Origin: Planctomycetales bacterium
GTDB taxonomy: Bacteria; 4484-113
DNA length: 64,000 nucleotides
Reading direction: 5' to 3'
NCBI GenBank assembly: GCA_030606285.1
Contig: JAUWGS010000003.1
Span: 1-64,000 of the forward strand
The translations under genes and the position numbers were made by a program. Positions 59,205-64,000 of the stretch are shown one piece after another. Each line of letters opens with the position of its first letter. Position 1 is the first letter of the stretch. The notes beneath the pieces are model-generated. The model searched no databases, was not told the DNA's origin, and worked only from the letters and a program-made list of their open reading frames with translations.

Positions 59205-60201
59205 ACGCCATCTCCACTTTATCATACAAGAAACAGGCCACTGAGTGCGACGGCTCACTACGTTCAGATACGAGTTCGGGCTCCGCATGGCGACAGAGTG
59301 GCATAACCAGGGGGCATCGCGCAGCGAACCGACAGCCCAATGGCAGGTTCACAGGCGAGGAAGCCTCGTCTGTGATCGGCGGCACCGACAGTTTCACCGC
59401 CGGGTCCGGCACTGGCACCGCTGACAAGAGCGCCCGGGTGTATGGATGCAGCGGGTGAGCGAATATGCTCTCGGTATCTCCCATTTCCACAATGCGCCCA
59501 AGGTACATGATCGCCACGCGTTCACATGCTGCGCGTACTACCGAAAGATCGTGTGCTATGAAGAGCATCGAAATCTGGTATGTATCACGCAGCTCCAGCA
59601 GCAGGTTTATTATCTGCGCCTGGATGGAAACGTCAAGCGCAGAGACCGGCTCGTCGGCAATGATCAGGTCCGGGCGAAGAATCAATGCGCGCCCAATACC
59701 TATACGCTGCCTCTGACCTCCTGAGAACTCGTGGGGATAACGTCCGGACGAGTCCGGCGGCAAGCCTACTTCATCCAGTATCTCCGCCACCCTCTCACGC
59801 CTTTCCTTCGCAGCCCCGATGTGGTTCACCAGCAACGGTTCCTGAAGAATGGCTCCGACTTTCATCCGCGGGTTAAGCGAGGATACGGTGTCCTGGAAGA
59901 CCATCTGTATCCGGCGCCGGACTATGCGCTTCTTGTCCGTAGACAGACCTGCAAGGTTTTCCCCCTCAAAGAATATCTCGCCAGCGGTCGGACTCAGCAG
60001 GCCGGCTATCATCTTTCCCGTCGTTGTCTTGCCGCAACCGGACTCACCTACAAGACCCATTACTTCCTTCCGGGCTAGCGAGAAGCTTACGTCATCGACG
60101 GCCCTGAGTGCGACCTGCTTCGGAAAGAAACCTCGCCGCTGGACGAACGGGAAGTGCTTAACTAGACCTCGCACGTCCAGCAATTGAGTTGCCCTCGCCA
60201 T
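59197..60201 (-). CDS. Oligopeptide/dipeptide ABC transporter ATP-binding protein (OppF/DppF type)
   Basis: 334-residue ATPase energising peptide (or nickel/sugar) uptake. Walker A GESGCGKTTTGK, Q loop FQDTVSSLNPRM, signature HEFSGGQRQRIGI, Walker B IIADEPVSALD, switch HDLSVV, and the OppF C-terminal extension with a Cys cluster (GCRFAARCPLVMPLC...HSVACF). ATG 60201 is chosen because the upstream ATG 60222 lies in the promoter (TGCTAGAAT, 60213-60221). No permease, OppD or binding protein gene adjoins it, so this is an orphan subunit coupled to a coiled-coil membrane protein. Confidence 0.9.
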   Translation of the reverse strand: MARATQLLDVRGLVKHFPFVQRRGFFPKQVALRAVDDVSFSLARKEVMGLVGESGCGKTTTGKMIAGLLSPTAGEIFFEGENLAGLSTDKKRIVRRRIQMVFQDTVSSLNPRMKVGAILQEPLLVNHIGAAKERRERVAEILDEVGLPPDSSGRYPHEFSGGQRQRIGIGRALILRPDLIIADEPVSALDVSIQAQIINLLLELRDTYQISMLFIAHDLSVVRAACERVAIMYLGRIVEMGDTESIFAHPLHPYTRALLSAVPVPDPAVKLSVPPITDEASSPVNLPLGCRFAARCPLVMPLCRHAEPELVSERSEPSHSVACFLYDKVEMAYE

Positions 60202-60212
60202 AATCCCACGGG

Positions 60213-60221
60213 ATTCTAGCA
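60213..60221 (-). promoter_or_regulatory. Extended -10 of the OppF-like gene
   Basis: TGCTAGAAT on the minus strand, 12 bases before ATG 60201; predicted leader about five bases. Confidence 0.55.
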
Positions 60222-60260
60222 TTCGCCGGGTGCCTCATGCCGGAAAGCCGTGGATTGCAG

Positions 60261-60266
60261 TATAAT
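60261..60266 (+). promoter_or_regulatory. -10 element for the 60310 gene
   Basis: Perfect TATAAT, 43 bases before ATG 60310, divergent from the OppF-like gene. Confidence 0.45.
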
Positions 60267-60309
60267 GACTTGCAGTCCAGCCAATCACGCTCACGTGAGG
60301 CAAGCCGCA

Positions 60310-61332
60310 ATGAAGTTTGGGATTACATTTGTGCTAGCGATTCTCGCGGGCGCGTTCGCTTGCGCTTGCAGCGAGACGGAGCGCCCCAGCTATCTGCCGA
60401 TAGCTGACGTGGGGCCGGTTCACGTAAAGAAGAAGCGCCCCTGGTACCACGATAAGCCCGTCTACGCAAGATCGCTAACCGACGAGCAAGCCAAGTCTGC
60501 GGTCACGAAGATCATGCGGTCGTTTGAGATGTCCCCGGAGTTCTGGGATGAGTGCCTGCCAGCAGAAGAGTTTATCCCTATGATTACTGAGCGCAAGTAC
60601 GGGTGGACAGATGAGGAGTACGAGGAGGAGCTCCGGAAGGCGATTATGGGCATCTACACCCGCACGCAAGGACCCCCCGCCTACATTCGCAAAATCCGGG
60701 TTCCCGAGTTGAAGTACTGCGGACGATGCAAGCGGTACGAAACCCTTACCGATAAGGAAAGGCTCCTTCTGAAACGCTATTATCCCTTCAACGTGCTCCC
60801 AGAAGACGACCTCCAGTACTGGGAAAGCGACACAATGTTCACAGTGTTCGCAGCTCTAATGCGCAATTACTGGAAGAACCGCAGCAAGACAGTCCTCGAA
60901 CGCACTGACCAGCTCTTCGTCGACTACTACGATATGCGCTACCTGCTCGACCCACGAAAGCGCATGAAGGGCCCGGAATGGGAGAGCTGGGTACAGAGAT
61001 GGATGTGCGAATACACCAGCCCCGTAACAAACCGCGTTTTCGAGCCCTGGCACAAGGAGTTCTCGCCGGGAAACGGGTATTTCCGCCTGATCAACGAGGA
61101 TGCCGTGGTGGACCAGCTCTGGCTGCAACTACCCGAGAAGAAACAGACGAAATTCCCTCGCCAGGACACCTATTTCATGTACTACCGGATATATGGAGAA
61201 ACCCAGGTCGTCGCGGAGGGTTTCTACGCTGCCTATGTAGGCGCAGATCCGATAGAACGGGGCCAGCTTCGTGAGGAAGTGCAGGGGCTGCGTACCGAGA
61301 GCCGTGGAACCCCGCTCTTCCCAGGCACTTAG
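60310..61332 (+). CDS. Exported protein of unknown function with a CxxC pair
   Basis: 340 residues. Signal peptide KFGITFVLAILAGAFACACS, probably a lipoprotein although the lipobox is not standard. The mature part is basic-aromatic at first (KKKRPWYHDKPVYARSLTDE), then has helical acidic segments, a YCGRCKRYETL CxxC pair, and WESDTMFTVFAALMRNYWKN. It ends DTYFMYYRIYGETQVVAEGF plus a short tail. No domain recognised. ATG 60310 rather than an upstream in-frame ATG is used because the signal peptide starts there. Confidence 0.6.
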   Translation: MKFGITFVLAILAGAFACACSETERPSYLPIADVGPVHVKKKRPWYHDKPVYARSLTDEQAKSAVTKIMRSFEMSPEFWDECLPAEEFIPMITERKYGWTDEEYEEELRKAIMGIYTRTQGPPAYIRKIRVPELKYCGRCKRYETLTDKERLLLKRYYPFNVLPEDDLQYWESDTMFTVFAALMRNYWKNRSKTVLERTDQLFVDYYDMRYLLDPRKRMKGPEWESWVQRWMCEYTSPVTNRVFEPWHKEFSPGNGYFRLINEDAVVDQLWLQLPEKKQTKFPRQDTYFMYYRIYGETQVVAEGFYAAYVGADPIERGQLREEVQGLRTESRGTPLFPGT

Positions 61333-61431
61333 GCTGCCACCAAGCAAGCGTAGACTCACGCATACACAAACAGCACGCCGCCAGCGGCGCAGCGCCAGCA
61401 CCAGAGCGCTCACAAACCCGGGGATGCCTTG

Positions 61432-61440
61432 TGCTAATAT
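61432..61440 (+). promoter_or_regulatory. Extended -10 (TGCTAATAT), leaderless start
   Basis: Ends seven bases before GTG 61447, the ideal distance for transcription to begin at the start codon. Confidence 0.55.
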
Positions 61441-61446
61441 CAGCCT

Positions 61447-62901
61447 GTGCCTGATTTCGCGAACCTTTCACGTGTCCTTCAGCACCATCCTATAGTTGCC
61501 CCGGTTGGCCAGCTCGGATTGGACGCCCTCCTTGTCGGGGGCTTTATAAGGGATGCGTTGCTTGGCCAAACGCCCGCTGACGTGGACATCGTCCTTAGAG
61601 GGAACTACGATGCTGGTGTTTCGGCAATTGCAGACGCTCTGGGCAAGGGTGCTTTCACCCTGGGCGACCGTTTTCAGACACGCCGTTTTGCGCTCTTTCA
61701 CGGGGCACTTGACATAACGCCTTTGCAGGGCGCCAGCTGGGAAGAGGACCTTCTGCGCCGGGACTTCACGGTCAATGCAGTCGGGCTTCCTTTTGAGCGC
61801 CTAGCTGACGAAGACATAGCTGGTGCACTGATCGACCCTTCCGGTGGGCTGGCGGACCTAGAGCGACACCGGATCGTTGCCGTCGCCGAGAACAATCTCC
61901 TGGCGGATCCTCTGCGCATCCTGCGCGCCTACAGGTTTACGGTTCAACTGGGATTCGAGATAGAGGAAGTAACGGCATCTTTGTTTAGGCTTCACGCGGA
62001 CGCAGTCAGTCAAGCCGCCAGCGAGAGGATCCGCGAAGAGCTGTTCTTGATGCTGCGACAGCCTCGTGCCCACGCCGGGCTGGTGGCCCTCGACAAGGCG
62101 GGCGTGCTGACAGCTCTCTTCCCGGAAATTGAGCCGATGCGGCACTTCAAGCAAAACGACTTCCACCACCTACCGGTGCTTGCGCACAGCCTCGAAGCAA
62201 TCCGAGAGCTGGAGCATATCCTCAGCACCGGGGATGGCCTGGCTGATGACGTGCGCGATAAGGTGCTTGCGGAGATGCGCGAGATTATCTCGCCGCCCGC
62301 CACACGGGCATCCCTCATTAAACTCGCACTGCTCTTCCACGATCTCGGCAAACCCGGGACTGCGCAAGTACAGGAAAACGGCAAGCTCACTTTTTACGGG
62401 CATCAGCAGGCAGGACGTGAGATCGCCGAGCCCGTACTCGAAAGATTGCGCCTTTCAAGCTGGGAGCGGGATGTGCTGCTCCTGCTCATTGAAGAGCACC
62501 TCCGGGTGGGCTTTTACTGCAATGAGCCGCAGCTGACAAAGAAGCTCATATACCGTTTTCAACGCAAGCTCGGCGATGCTGTCACGATGAGCTGCATTCA
62601 TGCGCTGGCGGATGCGAGAGCGACCCGCGGACCGGATGCGGGCGAGGGCTTCCTCGAAAAGCACGAAGAGGTGGTAAACGCGATCCTCTGGCATCACTAT
62701 TTCAGCGAGGAGATAGTGGAACCGATACCGATGCTTATGGGCGATCAGATTATGGTGGAGACCGGCCTGCCGGAAGGCCCCCGCATTGGGATTTTGAAAG
62801 AAGCGCTGCTCGAAGCGCAGGTTGAGGGAACGGTGCAGAATGTGAACGAAGCGAAGGCCTTCGTGCGGAAACACGCCGCCGAGGGCTTCGAGACGGTATA
62901 A
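61447..62901 (+). CDS. cca: tRNA nucleotidyltransferase (class II CCA family) with HD domain
   Basis: 484 residues. Head: LLVGGFIRDALLG, metal pair in TPADVDIVLRG, DITPLQGASWEEDLLRRDFT and VNAVGLPF. Neck: ADPLRILRAYRFTVQLGFEI. Residues ~260-400 carry an HD domain (LALLFHDLGKPGTAQVQENG, HQQAGREIAEPVLERL), which in E. coli CCA-adding enzyme has phosphohydrolase activity. It should repair or complete tRNA 3' CCA ends; the tRNA-Glu in this window needs such an enzyme. GTG start, leaderless. With the HD-less relative at 56522 it could form a split CC-/A-adding system. Confidence 0.88.
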   Translation: MPDFANLSRVLQHHPIVAPVGQLGLDALLVGGFIRDALLGQTPADVDIVLRGNYDAGVSAIADALGKGAFTLGDRFQTRRFALFHGALDITPLQGASWEEDLLRRDFTVNAVGLPFERLADEDIAGALIDPSGGLADLERHRIVAVAENNLLADPLRILRAYRFTVQLGFEIEEVTASLFRLHADAVSQAASERIREELFLMLRQPRAHAGLVALDKAGVLTALFPEIEPMRHFKQNDFHHLPVLAHSLEAIRELEHILSTGDGLADDVRDKVLAEMREIISPPATRASLIKLALLFHDLGKPGTAQVQENGKLTFYGHQQAGREIAEPVLERLRLSSWERDVLLLLIEEHLRVGFYCNEPQLTKKLIYRFQRKLGDAVTMSCIHALADARATRGPDAGEGFLEKHEEVVNAILWHHYFSEEIVEPIPMLMGDQIMVETGLPEGPRIGILKEALLEAQVEGTVQNVNEAKAFVRKHAAEGFETV

Positions 62902-62902
62902 T
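62897..62902 (+). promoter_or_regulatory. -10 element overlapping the cca stop codon
   Basis: TATAAT across the TAA of the upstream gene, 18 bases before ATG 62921. Confidence 0.45.
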
Positions 62903-62920
62903 CAAACAGAGGCAGTCTAT

Positions 62921-63316
62921 ATGATGGTCTTTGAACCAAGAGTAGTCGTTGCCTGGTTCGCCACCTTTTTCGCGCTCTTTTTCGGCTTCCTCCTGATAGG
63001 TTTCTTCATCCCGGCGCTGGCCACGGTTGTCATCTTTGGCGCGGTCTTCGCCGCCGCCTACAACTTGTACATGGAGATGCCCGGCCGCAAAGAGGAGAAT
63101 GAACGTTTCATCCGTAAGTGGAGGGCGAATTTGGAAAGGCGCTGGGCTGAACGCCCAACAGTAGTTCGCTCGGTGACCTATTACATACGAATGGCGCCTT
63201 TTGAGCCAAGCGCGGCAATCGCTCTGCTGGTAGCACTCGTAGTACTTATCCTGGTCATCGCGCTTCTGACTATCTACCTCCCTTCTCTTATCATCGTCCT
63301 ATCCGAGTTGCGCTGA
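62921..63316 (+). CDS. Small membrane protein, unknown function
   Basis: 131 residues with two N-terminal helices (VVVAWFATFFALFFGFLLIG; FIPALATVVIFGAVFAAAYN), a basic cytoplasmic-type loop (GRKEENERFIRKWRANLERR) and one C-terminal helix pair region (AIALLVALVVLILVIALLTI). Family not recognised. ATG 62921 follows AGAGGC. Lies between cca and a PHP phosphoesterase gene. Confidence 0.6.
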   Translation: MMVFEPRVVVAWFATFFALFFGFLLIGFFIPALATVVIFGAVFAAAYNLYMEMPGRKEENERFIRKWRANLERRWAERPTVVRSVTYYIRMAPFEPSAAIALLVALVVLILVIALLTIYLPSLIIVLSELR

Positions 63317-63322
63317 TATAAT
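63314..63322 (+). promoter_or_regulatory. Extended -10 (TGATATAAT) of the PHP gene
   Basis: Ends 13 bases before ATG 63335, with no ribosome-binding site in between; transcript nearly leaderless. Confidence 0.5.
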
Positions 63323-63334
63323 TAGCGCGCTGAT

Positions 63335-64000
63335 ATGACCGACATAGGCTGCGATCTGCACTTCCATTCAACACACTCAGACGGACGCTACAGCCCCTCG
63401 CAACTGGCACGCCTTCTGAAAAGGCGCGGTATTCGCGTCGCCGCACTGACCGATCACGATACTTTTGGGGGCAGCCTAAAGTTCTTCGAGGAAGCGCTTC
63501 GCCTTGGCATCGTCGCGATTCCTGCGCTCGAACTGACCACGTGGCTCGAAACCGGCGGCGCAGGTGAAGAAGTCCACATTCTGGCGATGGGTCTGCGCAT
63601 TGACGAGAAGCTTGCGCATGGGCTCGCGCAGATTAAGCAGCAGCGAAACGAGTTGCAGGTGAGAATCTGCGAGCGGCTGCGCACCGAGGGTTACAGCTTC
63701 GACTTCGAACGACTCCGGCGGAGAGCAGAGCCGGACCCGGTCATGGTGGTCCACTTCGTCTGGGACTATATGTTGCGACGCCCATTGTGGTCGGCCATAG
63801 GCCTGGCCACAGGCGGCGTCAGGCGCTGGTTCGACCGTTTCGAGAAAGACACTTATGGGCCCGGTGGCAAGGCATACCTGCCACCGCCGCTGTCGTTTAC
63901 TGAGGGAATCGCTTGGGCAAGGCGCCACGGCGCGCTGGCGGTTGTCGCCCACCCAGGAAAGATCGCGTCCTCAAAGGTGAGAGAAACCGCCCTCGCCGCC
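63335..64000 (+). CDS. PHP-domain phosphoesterase (YciV/RNase AM-like), 5' part
   Basis: Open from ATG 63335 to the window edge (222 codons seen). Begins DIGCDLHFHSTHSDGRYSPS with the first metal-binding His pair (HFH), then ALTDHDTFGG, GIVAIPALELTT, EEVHILAMGL and, near the edge, GALAVVAHPGK. This matches the PHP family of the TrpH/YciV type, which cleaves nucleoside 3',5'-bisphosphates or the 5' ends of small RNAs. A ~65-residue insert-like helical part (WDYMLRRPLWSAIG) separates the motifs, as in that family. The C-terminus is outside the window. Confidence 0.85.
   Translation, partial: MTDIGCDLHFHSTHSDGRYSPSQLARLLKRRGIRVAALTDHDTFGGSLKFFEEALRLGIVAIPALELTTWLETGGAGEEVHILAMGLRIDEKLAHGLAQIKQQRNELQVRICERLRTEGYSFDFERLRRRAEPDPVMVVHFVWDYMLRRPLWSAIGLATGGVRRWFDRFEKDTYGPGGKAYLPPPLSFTEGIAWARRHGALAVVAHPGKIASSKVRETALAA

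Overview
The window reads as a chromosomal segment of a Gram-negative bacterium from a poorly sampled lineage. An outer membrane is implied by lpxA and an LpxL-type lipid A acyltransferase beside fabF/fabG. A BshB1-like enzyme suggests bacillithiol as thiol. Many lipoproteins carry Ig-like/TIG domains and one has a dockerin. The genes are GC-rich and GTG/TTG starts are common. I cannot assign a phylum from the sequence alone.

Layout. 1-125: tail of an ISL3-type transposase. 181-5066: polysaccharide deacetylase, fabG-fabF, lpxA and a CcdA-like membrane protein whose two halves are in permuted order. 5114-10972: a tightly coupled five-gene operon of four envelope/membrane proteins of unknown function plus a penicillin acylase-family hydrolase. 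11129-16157: ftcD, a cation/proton antiporter with no standard start codon, an LpxL-like acyltransferase and convergent folC. 16486-18408: a long KamA-type radical SAM protein. 18619-22163: a damaged stretch with a frameshifted gene, a 29-base direct repeat and 5' fragments of ligA and a fumarase gene among small intact genes. 22160-27549: an ATPase-TPR protein, a beta-propeller lipoprotein and a two-component pair. A tRNA-Glu follows on the minus strand.

27760-34683: a lipoprotein and rlmN, then (minus strand) a surface-glycan cluster (epimerase, acyltransferase, flippase, glycosyltransferase remnant) ending at murA. 34805-40435: a plus-strand run of alanine dehydrogenase, CoA transferase, a deoxyhypusine synthase-like protein, FetA/FetB-type transporter and a Lon N-domain protein. 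40468-56387: mostly secreted proteins (dockerin lipoprotein, two subtilisin-family proteases, a papain-like protease split by a UGA) interleaved with a cobalamin adenosyltransferase, purA, bshB1 and a SpoIID-like protein. 56522-64000: two tRNA nucleotidyltransferase-type proteins, an NH3-dependent NAD synthase-like protein, an orphan OppF-type ATPase, small membrane proteins and the start of a PHP phosphoesterase.

Across the window, promoters look like extended -10 elements (TGnTANAAT) without a recognisable -35. Several lie so close to the start codon that the mRNA would be leaderless. The observations I rate highest are the permuted CcdA-like protein, the acylase/membrane operon, a shared C-terminal tail (LPPPxxGGxxQY) on three secreted proteases, and the cluster of truncated 5' gene ends.
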